Positions 24,101 to 36,435 of a stretch of 64,000 nt of DNA are shown piece by piece. The notes beneath the pieces are model-generated. The model had not been told where the DNA came from and did no database searches. It saw nothing but the letters and a program-made list of their open reading frames with translations. Both the position numbers and the translations under genes were made by a program. Source of the stretch: Odiellus spinosus (lineage: Eukaryota > Arthropoda > Arachnida > Opiliones > Phalangiidae). The first letter of the stretch is position 1. Each line of letters begins with the position of its first letter. The stretch is from assembly GCA_963920705.1 (NCBI GenBank), contig OY987228.1, positions 20,530,565-20,594,564 of the forward strand, written 5' to 3'.

Positions 24101-24388
24101 TCAACGGTCTTTATCATGGATTCGCCGTAAAATACAGCTAGCTTAATGATCTCAATCCTTTTCACCACTAATAAAATAAAAGCAAACAGTAACAAAAGGT
24201 CTTGAATAATCCTATATCGTCGTGGGAATTAATAACATGAAGCTATACACTGATATTAAAACTTTCAACAGACTATGATAATTCTGTGTGTGGTAATTAA
24301 CGGGGTAAATATAGAGTTATCCAAGAGATTACTAAAGAGTTATCTTACTGAAGAATAAATAAAACTTTAATCCACTTATGATTCACCC
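21151..24388. other. No gene seen; upstream flank of Rbp6
   Basis: AT-rich non-coding DNA. Notable only for one family G unit (about 21,990-22,080), a (TA)n microsatellite at 23,400-23,420 and a CTCF-like GGCGCCACCTG at about 23,628-23,638. The ORFs of 61-114 codons have no recognisable domains. Confidence 0.6.
23400..23420. repeat. (TA)n microsatellite
   Basis: About nine TA units in a row, flanked by CG. Similar shorter TA tracts occur near 41,108-41,126 and 52,590-52,620. Confidence 0.85.
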
Positions 24389-24670
24389 CAGGGCTGGATT
24401 AAGCGATTTGGCGCCCGGGGGCAAAAATTATACGCGCCCCTAATTTGAAAAACTAATTAATATTCATCACTCCTTCACTCGGGAAAAGGACTACTTCATC
24501 GCGCCCCCTTAATAACTTTGCGTTCAGAAATATTTTCAAATTCAATAACTAAGGTCAAGTTTTCCAAATTTGTGTAAAACAATCGCTCGGATTTGGGTAT
24601 CACCAGATTTCTTGAGCGCCCCCATTAGGTTAGCGCCCGGGGGCAGGTGTCCCCTCTGCCTCCCCCCTCT
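24389..24670. mobile_element. Degenerate DNA-transposon-like repeat
   Basis: Begins CAGGGCTGGATTAAG and is full of GCGCCCGGGGGCA and GCGCCCCC motifs near both ends (GGCGCCCGGGGGCAAAAA on the left, AGCGCCCGGGGGCAGGTG on the right). Animal hAT-derived repeats often start CAGGGCNGG..TTAA and show this GCCCC pattern. I could not define a target duplication or a clean right terminus, so boundaries and superfamily are tentative. Confidence 0.4.
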
Positions 24671-25429
24671 TCATACTTCAAAACATATTTTTTTTAAATA
24701 GCAAGAAATTTAACAATTAGTATACATTGTTTAAAATCAGTATCACCTCGAATTGGCAGTACGAATATATTAATGAGGTAGCGGGTATTTAGCAATAGCA
24801 CACGCTGCCACTTCCGAGATGGAAGAAACTAAAACATTTAAGAAATGTCATTGTGTCATACTTATAATTATAAGCTTACGTTATCGTTGCGAAATTAAGG
24901 TTTGTTTTAAGACTCTTTCCATCAAGAGAAAATAAGGAAACGCAAAAAAATCTCTCAACCGCCTTAAATTAATTAAACGATTCATTAATCCCAAGTTATA
25001 ATTAAAATTAACCAGTGACGTCAGAGAATCAACCTTTTCTATAATTTTTTTTTTCTTTTAAGGGAAGAATAATTACAAACACAAATTCATCTAATAACTT
25101 GGCAATTTGAGCCACCGGAGCGCGGGCTTAACCACGCAGCGTTTAAAAAATGTTTTTTTTTTCCCCTAAAAAATATCCTACCAGCGAACTCTTGCTTTTT
25201 CTAGGGGAAATAAAGAGGGTAGCGAATTCTCGTCATTTACTAAATTGAGTCAATTTTTCTTCACCAGCTCTTGGACAGAATCTGAGAGAGAGAGCTATGT
25301 ATGCAGAAACAAAGCAGCGTTTCCATACACTAAGGCCTAGTTACAAATGGTTGAAAGGTTTACACGAATGGAACTGACGATTTAAAACGATAATATGCCC
25401 ACTGAGGGTTCTCCGAATTAGAATTGTGA

Positions 25430-25930
25430 ATTCAAAGTAGACATTACATTCGTCCATTCAAAGTAGACATTACATTCGTCCATTCAAAGTAGAAATTACA
25501 TTCGTCCATTCAAAGTGAAAATTACATAAATGTCCATTCAAAGTGGAAATTACATAAATGTCCATTCAAAGTAGAAATTACATTCGTCCATTCAAAGTGG
25601 AAATTACATTCGTCCATTCAAAGTAGAAATTACATTCGTCCATTCAAAGTAGAAATTACATTCGTCCATTCAAAGTAGAAATTACATTCGTCCATTCAAA
25701 GTAGAAATTACATTCGTCCATTCAAAGTAGAAATTACATTCGTCCATTCAAAGTAGAAATTACATTCGTCCATTCAAAGTAGAAATTACATTCGTCCATT
25801 CAAAGTGGAAATTACATTCGTCCATTCAAAGTGGAAATTACATTCGTCCATTCAAAGTGGAAATTACATTCGTCCATTCAAAGTAGAAGTTACATAAATA
25901 TCCATTCAAAGTTAAAATTACATCTATCCA
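25430..25930. repeat. 26-bp minisatellite, about 19 units
   Basis: Tandem array of the unit CATTCAAAGTAGAAATTACATT plus CGTC, 26 bp. The central units are identical or nearly so; a few 27-28-bp units near the ends read TACATAAATGTC instead of TACATTCGTC. AGT/AGTA variants (GTAG, GTGG, GTGA) cluster in runs, as expected from unequal exchange. Period 26 rules out an uninterrupted protein repeat. Confidence 0.95.
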
Positions 25931-28603
25931 TAATCGTTGTAATAACTGTGAAACTAAAGTATAGTTTACTAGCATGAATAACATTTTTTTTCTAGTTTCT
26001 AAATTATATCATATTAATAATTATAAAGTTATCGAATTTGAAATTAAAATCATAAGATATTAAATTAAAAATAAGTTTTAGGACAAACTAAAAGCTACGG
26101 CCATCTCAAATCTTGATAAGAACATCTAAATCCATATTTATGTACTTTGAAGCTTGAATTATTGATCTAAATCTACAAAAATTGTTAGGGCTCTCAATCA
26201 AAATCACCATTTATCTGAAACTTTTTTTTCTTCACAATGGGCCGATAATGGGCTTGAAAAATAAATATCGGATATGGAAGCTCGTCTTCAGTAAAAAGAG
26301 GAGAGAAAACTAAAATTCGCAAAGGGCGTATAATATAAACTGGTCATGGAAATGAAGCTGGTTCGGTCTAATGTTTTTAACGACTCGAACATAATCTAAA
26401 AATAAAGAAAGAAAATAAAAGAAGGTTGGTAAAGTCGCGCCTCGAACGAGCGTCGACTTCTAAATGAAGAGGGGCAGAGAATTTAAGGCTCTAATGAAAA
26501 AAAGACGAGCATCATATTCTATTCTTTCAGTATACGTTGTTAGATTATACGCACCTTCAACGAAACTGACAGATTACGTTAAGAGTTTATCCACGAACCT
26601 AAACTGAATACGGATTAAGGGCACGAACCAAAGGTTTTACTAAATAAACATTTTCCCGAATTTCTCTTTTCCTTCCGTAACGAGCTTTAATACAATCTAG
26701 TTTCCGTTGAAAATGGGGGAAGGTTGGTTTAAAATGAGTAATAATACCTAGATTCTCCTCCTATACCCTTCGCTACTATTTAGCATGCTAGGCAGATAAG
26801 CGAACTATATATGGGACTACATATTATAGTAACATCCAATACAAGAGAGGACTTTGGCCCTCTCTCTAATATATACGTACAAACACTAAATAAAGGGGCG
26901 ATTTTTATAATTGAACCCCCTTTAGAAGCTATTCTTAAAGGGTTATAGACTACAAAATTAATGAATTGTAACCATTTGAACCTTTATTTATTTGTTGGAG
27001 GAAATAAACACTGATAAGCTAAACTGTTTAGAGTATATTTTAACATAGTATAAATGCAAAAACATTTAGCATAAATTAACCATTTCTATCAGGCAACTTT
27101 AAAGGCAGTCGCGCACACGTCACAACTGTTACGTGGGCGGATAAGGAGCATATCAAGCGAGGAACGTCGCGTTCACGACACGACTCGCGAAAATGGCGAT
27201 CTCACGAATTACGCAAGTTTGGGTCCGACTTTTATAAGCGTGATTTCTCACTTTCGGTGTGGATATACTAGCTTAAAACGCACGAAATATAAAGTTTCAC
27301 GCATGCGTATACCTGATTTCCTCAGCTAAATAAGTGTGCATCCGCCTTTATTATTAAAAGCAAGGTTGTATATACTGGTATAGATGCGTAATTGAATCCA
27401 TTTAGACCACTGTGATTCGAAAATACTTGGAAACAATCTTATTTGTAAAAGAACGTCTATACATTTCGTATGAATACTACCGTTAATTACGTTCCAGAAA
27501 TAAACTACGTCATACATCGGAAAACAATCATCTACAGTATATTTTTGACACTTCAATTTTGAGGTTTCTTGAGAATGCCTCAACCCAGAGGTATAAAATT
27601 TTGAATATGTCGTTTCTTGATAAAATTAAAAATATAATTCATTATTTTAAAGTCTGTAACTCTTTAAGTACATTATAATTACAATATTATTGAAAAAAAA
27701 AAAAACTTATTAGCATTTTTTTCTTTAATTTTTATAACTACAACTTGAAGATCATATCATTTTTTAAACTTTCATGTCGTCCCTGGGGCATGTGCGGCGA
27801 TAAAAAGAGCCTTGGGTCTCATTTTAGACCGATATATAAATATACGTATAATATTCCAAGTAGCGGAAACGGTACAACTATGAGAAGAGGGGCAACGTCT
27901 CCCCCCAAAATGATTAATTTACATATTTCATATTATTTTTATCGATGGATAAGATCCCTCTTCGCGTATATGCCAGTTTCCTACCACCTACCGCTATACC
28001 ATATACTTTAATGTATTCATATTGAACGTGTATAAATTGATAGAGGGCTATAGGATAGGTTTTTTATACGCCTGCTGTAGATATAGTTCTAGTATAGCCA
28101 AATTATTGCTCGCAGTGTTCAAAAACTGGGTGAACTCCAAAAATATACCTATGAGAAAACCTACCCCTCGAACTGTTAATTCTATTCGAAGCATCTCCGT
28201 GAAATGACGCCGAGTGTTTGCAAATAAGTATACCAGTTTTTGTTTTCAGCACGCGTAAACCTATAGGGTTTCTTTTATTCACGTTTTTTAGCTATATTTC
28301 TGTTCAAGGAGTAATGAAGGCGAGAAATATTATTAATTGAGGCTGCAAAAATATGAATGAAAAGGTTCATTGAAACTCAAAGATTTCTCTTTAATTTGCA
28401 CTTAACGTCATAGATGTTTCATGAACCCTTGCCACCGTAAAGTTAACTTTAATGATTGCCTCCTAAACTAGCTATTTATAAACTAATTGTTCTTTCAAAT
28501 ATTATATTTAATAATTAAACCCGTAATGATTTATCATTTTAAAATAATAAGCTACTTTAAAACAACGAGTACAGTCGTCTTGTTGCCATCCCAAAAATGA
28601 TAG
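25931..28603. other. No gene seen apart from a family F copy
   Basis: AT-rich DNA after the minisatellite. Only the family F fragment (27326-27660) stands out. The ORFs at 27745-28011 and 28022-28207 lack recognisable domains, splice-bounded structure or repeats. Confidence 0.55.
27326..27660 (-). repeat. Family F fragment with YDVxYFW peptide, copy 1
   Basis: An open frame of 85 codons (27326-27583) includes PMYDVVYFWNVING and a downstream RLFPSIFESQWSKWIQLR. The same sequence recurs at 57,640-57,908 and, interrupted, around 56,290-56,560. DNA similarity continues upstream of the ORF (CAATTTTGA.GTTTCTTGAGA, TAAAGTCTGTAAC), so the conserved unit is larger than the ORF. I do not recognise the protein. 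A degraded mobile-element gene or a non-coding repeat are both possible. Confidence 0.55.
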
Positions 28604-28936
28604 CAGAAGTCGATGAAACCCTCCTTTGAAGTCTACTACTCTAATGTTCGATATAGCGCTCTGTATGGGTAAAATTCCCAATTTTACGAGATCGGAGGGG
28701 TCCTACTTCATACTCCCCTGTCTACGCAAAATTGGAAATTCTCTCTCTCCACAAACGACGACGTTTTTATGACGAACTCGAAGACTGCTAGAGATATTCG
28801 CTCGACGAACTCCCGCGCCGAAAATATCTATCGTTAGGAGGCGTACGAATCGCGCTTTTTGAAACTAACCCATACAGAGAGGGGTAGACAAGACCCGGGA
28901 GTAATAGACTTCAAAGGAGGGTTTCATCGGCTTCTG
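28604..28936. mobile_element. Family C MITE, copy 1 (7-bp target duplication)
   Basis: 333 bp, terminal inverted repeat CAGAAGYCGATGAAACCC and onward for about 32 nearly identical bases, with further imperfect match to about 75 bp (the CCTCTCTGTATGGGT block occurs in both arms). Flanked by the exact 7-bp duplication ATGATAG (28597-28603 and 28937-28943). Internal landmarks: ACAAACGACGACGTTTTT, CCGTTAGGAGGCGTACGAAT. No coding capacity. Ends are CA...TG; superfamily unassigned (hAT duplications are normally 8 bp). Confidence 0.9.
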
Positions 28937-29669
28937 ATGATAGGGAGCGATATATGCGCAAAAATTCAAGATGGAATACGCTATATTGCAAACTATACTT
29001 GTTTAATTTCCCTAACCGTGGGTGTTCCTTCCTCAAAAATACTAATTTTAAGGAAAATTTAAGTTTACGCCATATTTTTCATATTTTTCAATCGATTCCA
29101 ATCTTTGCATTACTTGATTTTATCTTTGTAAAAAAAAAAAAATATAGGAAATTTTGAATATATATAGAAAAATTGAAGGGCTTGGAAAAGTAATTATTCT
29201 AATGGATATGTATTAAAGTAATTGAAGTAAAAATTTATGTATGAAAAATTAAATTCAAACTTTCGTTGACGCGAATGACGTTTAAGATTTAAATATCATT
29301 TTTTTTTTTCTTTCACCTTCTAAGGAATATAATTAAAGTATAATAATAATATAAGGAAAGCTTCAATTTTAAACTAGGATGGCGTGGCGTTTATTATAAC
29401 TAAGTTTACAGTTTTAGAATGTGACGAAAATAACGTTGAGAAACGTGATATATTACGTGAAAATAAAGTTCATTCTAAGCTCGAGAATTAGGCTTAGGAG
29501 AATACACCCTCTCGTTTTTTTTTCTATATAATATTTCTGGTTGGATTGTTGCGTTTATCGGAGGTTTCAAAAGCATTATGCAAATTTATATCAGGCCTAA
29601 GGGAACTCTTACCCACACATACACACAGGTTTCAGTCCAAAAAAAAAAATAAAGAAAACAAGAAGTGTA

Positions 29670-29840
29670 AGACCTAAACTTAATTTTTCCGTTCCTCTCT
29701 CCCGACTCAATATATCGAGAAGAGTCCAAATCACTCGAGCAAGACAGGGGGTGAGGACATTTTTGACTAGTAAGTTTAGTTTACCTGGCGTTGTTTACTT
29801 CTATGGAATAAACTAATTGACTTTTGATATTATAATATAG
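29670..29840. repeat. Dispersed repeat, copy 1 of a pair
   Basis: CTCTCCCGACTCAATATATC, then GAGAAGAGTCCAAATCACTC, then GAGCAAGACAGGG, ending in GTTGTTTACTTCTATGGAATAA plus ACTAATTGACTTTTG. It aligns with 44775-44945. The GGAATAAACTA tail resembles family G. No target duplication or terminal repeats seen. Confidence 0.7.
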
Positions 29841-31091
29841 TTTGACTCCTCAGAAGTTTTGTAAACTATTTTCAATCGCTATTTTACAAATTTTCCGAAA
29901 ACTTTAAAGGCCTAGGATTTCTTCTGCCTGTCACCTGAATGTTTCACTGGAAGTGGGCTCACCTTCTGAGCTTCCCCTTGGTTAGCGAGGCAAGAGAAAG
30001 CTTGGAGGGTGAGTTTGTTTCCAGGGTGACAAGCAGATGTAATTCTAGTGGATTTCAATGAAAAAATTTGGCGACAGCCTCATTTTAAATTTAATTTTCT
30101 TACTTTTACTTCCCATAAATACACACACAACTACTTAGTAACTAAAACTATAACTTCCACTTCAATTATTTTTGGCGCGAAGCTAAAAATCGTCTCTCAC
30201 GGTAAGCTTACGTGTCAAAGAATTTCTAAAAAGTTTTTTTTCTCTCTCCCTTTCGCACTTTTCTAAAAAATCTCATCACGATGCAAATAGTATTCGAACC
30301 TCTTTTCCACCCTTTATCGCGGTCTCCCTTAAAAAAAAAAAAAAAACGAGGGACGATGGAAAGTTGAAAAAAAAAAAATACAAATTTACTTTTTCCGATA
30401 GAATGAGGTTTGATTTACTTCGAAGTGTGTTATAGAGATTCGATATAGTCGGGCCGAAAAAATTTGATTTTTTTTTTATATATAACGGAGAATTTTAGTA
30501 CTAGGAATTTTCTCATTACCCCTTAGATAAATTCCATGGATAATTTAAGGGTATTTTCGTTTAAAAAAAGGGTTTTTGTAAAATATATCCGGGAAATTTT
30601 TACATTTTTTAGTAAAAAAAACCATAATATATTTTATTATCGTACCTGAATACTTAGTGACAATGGTGTTTAATATTATAGTTTTAGTTTTCAACACAAA
30701 AAAATATATAATTTGGTTTCTAAGATGATGAGGATTAGAAGCAAAATTGGTTCATTCTTTGGTGTAACAGAAACTAGTTTTACGAGACTAACTTTCAACA
30801 AATGATATTCCTAAAATTTAGTTTTTTTTTACCACCTATAGAGAATATTCGTTCCGAAGTAGAATTTCATTATTCTAAGAAGAGTTAAAAAAAAAAATAG
30901 ATTTCGAAACTAAAACAATTTTTAAAATCCTCTCTCAGCTCGCTTCTGCCATCTACAAAGAGCTATTCATACTAAAGTCGAACTTGGCTCAACGTTAATG
31001 AATTAGTAAAGGCACGCCTTGTACACGAATGTATTTTAGTTGTATTAAACAGCTTAAAAGGATATTTCAAAGCTCCAACAATTGCTGAAAT

Positions 31092-31383
31092 CAAGAAGGA
31101 TCAGATAAGGAGAGGAAAAGTGGGAACGGCGCGGCTCCTACTGCGTCGGACTAAACTCCCACTCTGGGAGAACGGGGGACAGACGGGGGTAGAGATGCTT
31201 CGTGGTAAATTGTTGTCACGTGGGTAAAACGAATCCTTTATGAGACGCGCTAGCTAACGACCACGTGACAACAGTTTACCTCGAGAATTTCCTATCCCCC
31301 CTTTCCACCCGAGTGGGAGGTTGGCTCTTCTCTCTCTAACTCAACGCCGCCCCACTTTTCATCTCCTTATCTGATCCTTCTTG
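31092..31383. mobile_element. Family D MITE, copy 3
   Basis: 292 bp, nearly identical to the copy at 6472. Exact 7-bp duplication CTGAAAT (31085-31091 and 31384-31390). Confidence 0.93.
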
Positions 31384-33342
31384 CTGAAATCTGATTAAAT
31401 TATTTGGTTTATTGCAAGACGCTTTGGACTATTTGAAAGATTAAAAGCTATTTGGTATATTGGAAAGCCATTCGAAATAAATATTAAACACTATTTGGAA
31501 TACGATATACGCGTTATTTAGAATTTACGCTTTGTGTTTATGTTAACACGACATCTGCTAACATTATACGTTGAGATCTTTCGCGACGATACCGAATTTC
31601 GATCTCTTATTTCCAGTTGTTAAAAATAAGGGATATATTATATATAGATTATTAAATATCCCACGGAGCCCGCGAGTTTTATCTTTACGCCCCGGGGCTG
31701 GAAGCATCTGGAAAATAGTGCCCAACACGAGATTATTGAAACTAAATTACACGTAGAGCCGTATATAGCGGTTCGCGCTGTTGGTTATAGTTTGTTACCC
31801 CATAGAAAAGGAGGTATTAAAAGATCGAAGAAGCCTTCCGGGGAAAAAAAAAAAAAAGAAGACTAATTGTCTTTGTTTGTAAGATGAGATAAAACTTTCT
31901 AAGGCCTCGTGTATACGTACTAGGGATGGTCCCCCATCGACGGGATTAGAGATTAAAGGAGGGAAAGCGAGAAAGTATAGAGGAGGAAAGCGTATACGCG
32001 GGAAGGGGGCGGATGAGGGAGGAAAAGAGATCGCAATTTGTTCCTAATTGGATTAGGGAGGTATAAGACGCGCGAGCGGATCGTTGGATATCGCATCGCC
32101 AACTCATCGTTCTCCGACGAAACTTAAGAGTTCCAAACGAATGAACAGACCCGCATCGACTACCGGGTTTGTCCGATAGATTACGCGTCCCACGCCGCTC
32201 TCGAGCGGACCGATAGCGCGAACAACGATGATTTGTACGCTCTAAAACTATATCTCTACTTGTACACGCGCGATTTTACTATCCTCTCCTCCCTTTTCTC
32301 CGTTTTCCGGAAACCTCGACGAAATGATAATTTACCGTTCGGTTCCGTATCAGGACCGGTAAACGCGTGTTAAACATTAGGATATCCATTAATAATAATT
32401 ACGCGTAACGCGAGCGTTTGATTAAAATTTGACAATTAGAGAAAAGCTCATAAAGGCGGGATAGTGGTTAGTGTTAATTTTTTAGAAAAGTGGGATATGT
32501 CATTTTTGATTTGGTCTACTTTTCCCAAGGTTTTCTACATTTCATGATACATCTATGACCTTTCCAGGACGTCTCAGGTCCTTTTCCCGACATAAACACC
32601 GTTCGTCGATCAACGTCCCGCGGAACATTGATCGAAAACTCACCCCAAAGATTATCACTATTACAAAAATCATCATTATCACTGTAGAAGAGAACATATA
32701 CTACAATACAGGAGCGAGAAAATAATTTATATTACAATGTTAATGATTCTACAATCGATCGAAAACGTTATCGATATCTCTTACCCAATATATGGGTAAG
32801 TTTCTTTATAGGCTTAGGCTTAGAAAACTTCCGCCTGACTCGTCTACTACCTCCCTTATGTACAGGGTGTTTCTCAAAAGTCTCGATAATGGTATAAATT
32901 CTTGATCTATGGTCAATGTTGGGACAAAAAGAGGGCTATATAATGACTGTTCAGTTCAGGGATCATAATCCAAATTTTAATTAAATTTAAAGAGATGTTT
33001 AGAGAGATAGTCTCTAAAACGAGTTAACTAAAAGCAATGAAACACAAACTCTCCAAAACTAACCCAAAAGCAAAAATTAAAAAGATATGGCAATCTTTTG
33101 TTTGTTTTTTAATAATTGAGAATCAATAAAATTGTAATTAAAATTTAGAACGTTTGGCTAAAATCACAGTAAACAAACTTAACTGTCAAGAATACAATTA
33201 ATTAATATTTTATTGGTTTTCAATTAAAATTGTTTCACTATGGAATAATTCCTAATTTTTCGAGTCCAATTTTTGTACAACAGCACGTAGAAAACTGTGG
33301 TTTTTAAGTTGTTTTCGACTCCCAAGTGTTTATAAGCCATAT

Positions 33343-33677
33343 CAGAAGCCGATGAAACCCTCCTTTGAAGTCTACTATTCCAATGTTCCATATAGCGCTC
33401 CTCTCTGTATGGGTAAAATTCCCAATTTTACGAGTTAGAAGGGGTCCTACTTCATCCCCCCTGTCTACGGAAAATTGGAAATTCTCTCTCCACAAACGAC
33501 GACGTTTTTTGGACGAACTCCAAGGCTGCTAGAGATATTGGCTCGACGAACTCCCGCTCCGAAAACATCTACCGTTAGGAGGCGTACGAATCGCGCCTTT
33601 TGAGAATAACCCATACAGAGAGGGGTAGACAAGACCCGGGAGTAATAGACTTCAAAGGAGGGTTTCATCGGCTTCTG
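33343..33677. mobile_element. Family C MITE, copy 2
   Basis: 335 bp with the same termini and internal landmarks as the copy at 28604. Exact 7-bp flanking duplication GCCATAT (33336-33342 and 33678-33684). Confidence 0.92.
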
Positions 33678-36143
33678 GCCATATTTTAAAAACATTCCTG
33701 TATTTCATGATTTTTCCCTAATAATCTGTAATATGTGGTCCTCAACCTAACTATTGAAAATTGATACGAATAAATATGAAGCCCAATATATGAAAAAGTA
33801 TTAAATTAAAATTCAAGTTGATTTAGACTTTAACTATTCGTAATACGTTACGACCCAAGCATTTGAAACCTCCATGAACTTGAAACCTTTTCACAAATAC
33901 CCTGTATGTAGGGTGGTTCTACTTTTCCGTACATTATGTAGACTATACAGCGAAGGAAAGAGAGAGAGAGAGACGCGATAGAAGGAGGAAAGGAGATTGG
34001 ATACGTAGCGTAGCGGAGCAGTATCGTTATCTAGGCCGAGGACAGAGTATAGGTCGATCACCAGAGATGAATAGGATGGCTAAATTGAATCTTTCCGCTA
34101 AATCTCGGCTTCCCTATAGAAACGCGGCCCGCTTTCCTTCTACCCCATTCCATCCCATACACGATTCAAAACCAGTTATAGTCTTCAACGCCGGCTAACT
34201 CTATCCTTACAATAAACTTCTCATAAAAGAATCGAGCTCTTCGAATTTTACGCGTTGTATACCGAAACTGAAACTAGAACTATAGCTTCTTCTATAGAAA
34301 AAAAATTCGTCGGGGAAAGGCTCCGATAGATCGTATGTGTATTAGAAAAGAAAAAAAAAAAAAAAAAAGAGTGAGAGATAGAAAAAGACTAAGAAATATT
34401 CCATTCAACATAACTGAACCAATAAAATAAAAGATAAGGGAGAGAGGAAATAGGTAGAAGAGGATATTTAGAAATCAAAACCCGGTACAGTTTCGTACGC
34501 GTTAATTCAAACGAATCTAACGGATTGACGGATACGATACTGGCGTCTATGTCTCCGTTGTTTGGGGAATTCAACTCCAGCGAAAAAACCGGAATCTTTT
34601 CTTAGTAGTCAGCAGTTGCAATGTCCTTTATTTCGAAAAACATTCGAGGTAGAACAGTATCCTAAGCTATAAACGGACTGAATATTCCGACTGATTCCAA
34701 GATAAACTCAATTGCATTCTTAAAAGTAACAATATTCTACCCAGAAAAATCGGGTTCCAATATAGAAAAATCTCTGTATTTAAGATTGCTTTTTTCCTCG
34801 ACGTTTCACTCTACGGTATATATTATGGAACTTAGACAACCGGCAAGTTCAGAATTTCAAATGGATATAGATATAGGGGCCGGAGCCCACGGGTGCAACC
34901 GCCATCCAATAATCTATTGAATCCAAATACAACTTTGCCCAAAAAAAACTCAGTCTTTCAAAATACCCAGGGCTTCTTTTTATTATAAACCCGAAAAACT
35001 TTTTATTTATTTTTGAAGTATCCGGAAAATTTTATTTTTCAATTCGGAAGTTTGTGATACTTTTTACCTTGGGCTATGTTAACCCTAATCCAAAATTTTT
35101 CCATTCTAAACCTATACTCAGCGGAAAAAGGAGTTTTTTTTTTAAATAGTTAAGCCTAATCCAAAAATTGTATTGATTCGTAAAAAATTCTTAATTCAAA
35201 TGTATTCCTACATATCTAATTTTAAATTTCAAAAAACATTTTAATGCAGTTTGAATGATAGAAAAATCGCTTTATTTAGTCCTACATTTTTAATTTTTTA
35301 CTACTTTTCCAAAATTCATAACTATATAAGGATAACTATAAAAAAAAACTCTTAAAAAATAACGAATTTCAGAACTAGCTCCTGTAGAAGTGTTCCAACC
35401 GTATCGCGTCAATGTTCAGAGCAGAGCTCGTTTCCAGGGGTAAGAGATCTTATATATATGGATTATTTACCGCGAGGTTTATTATACGAACGAACGACGC
35501 TAACACTCCGATTCGAAAATAGATTTCAAACTAGCGAAAGGTAAGGCGGACTAATTTGCGTTGTGAAATGTCTAAGGGATAAAAATAGTACAGAACAGAA
35601 TTACATAGGGCTAGAAACTATACTCGTCCGAGCGAAAGAAACGTCGTTAATATAGAGATAGTGGATAGGAAGCCCCGCTCCACAGCCTGTCTTCTCCTTT
35701 TTTCCCCTCCAATCCGCCAATATTCCCTATTTACTGGATATATTGAGAAAACCGAGACGTTACGTATATCGGGGAGAAAACGGAAAACCACCAAAAGTGA
35801 CCGCTGGCCAATCAAGAGAAGGAGACGTGTATAGGGTCCCCACGATTTCAAAAGAATGTTACTCAATAGAAAGCTATCTATTAGAGAGGGGGAAAGGGGG
35901 GTTTCGTCCGCTCATCAGCGCCCTAGCCGAGGCCTAACTGGATATCACGTTCTATCAGAGGTTTTTGTCCAGGAGTTCCAAAGTATAGGAAATCTCGGCG
36001 AGTTTCGTTGTCAAGGAAGTGAACGAGCTAGATGCGTGAGGAGGGGATTTTAAAAGAGAGTGTGAAAAGGCATTTAATAGATTTAAAGGTGGGTGATCAC
36101 CGAAATTTCAAAATCCCTCCAAAATTTTAACTTTTTGTAAAAC

Positions 36144-36435
36144 CAAGAAGGATCAGATAAGGAGAGGAAAAGTGGGGCTGCGTTGAGTTAGAGAGAGAAG
36201 AGCCAACCTCCCACTCGGGTGGAGAGGGGGGATAGGAAATTCTCGAGGTAAACTGTTGTCACGTGGTCACTAGCGTCGTTGGCTACTATGAAGCTGATAA
36301 AGGATCCGTTTTACCTACGTGACAACATTTTACCACGAAACGTCTCTAACCCCGTTCTCCCAGAGTGGGAGTTTAGGCCGACGCAGTAGGAACCGCGCCG
36401 TCCCCACTTTTCCTTTCCTTATCTGATCCTTCTTG
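36144..36435. mobile_element. Family D MITE, copy 4
   Basis: 292 bp, opposite orientation to copies 1 and 3. Exact 7-bp duplication GTAAAAC (36137-36143 and 36436-36442). The centre differs from copies 1-3 (CTAGCGTCGTTGGCTACTA), a variant shared with the copy at 56677. Confidence 0.93.

Larger units (their letters stand above)
28937..36143. other. No gene seen; repeats and one CpG-rich block
   Basis: Besides the family C and D copies and the dispersed repeat at 29670, this stretch is AT-rich with many homopolymer runs. A CpG-richer, non-repetitive block at about 31,950-32,420 (motifs such as GATAGATTACGCG, ACGAAATGATAATTTACCG, CATTAATAATAATTACGCG) could be regulatory but I have no direct evidence. 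Confidence 0.5.

Noticed and set aside
25430..25930. CRISPR-like array
   Set aside because: Units are contiguous with no unique spacers, and the genome is eukaryotic; it is a minisatellite.
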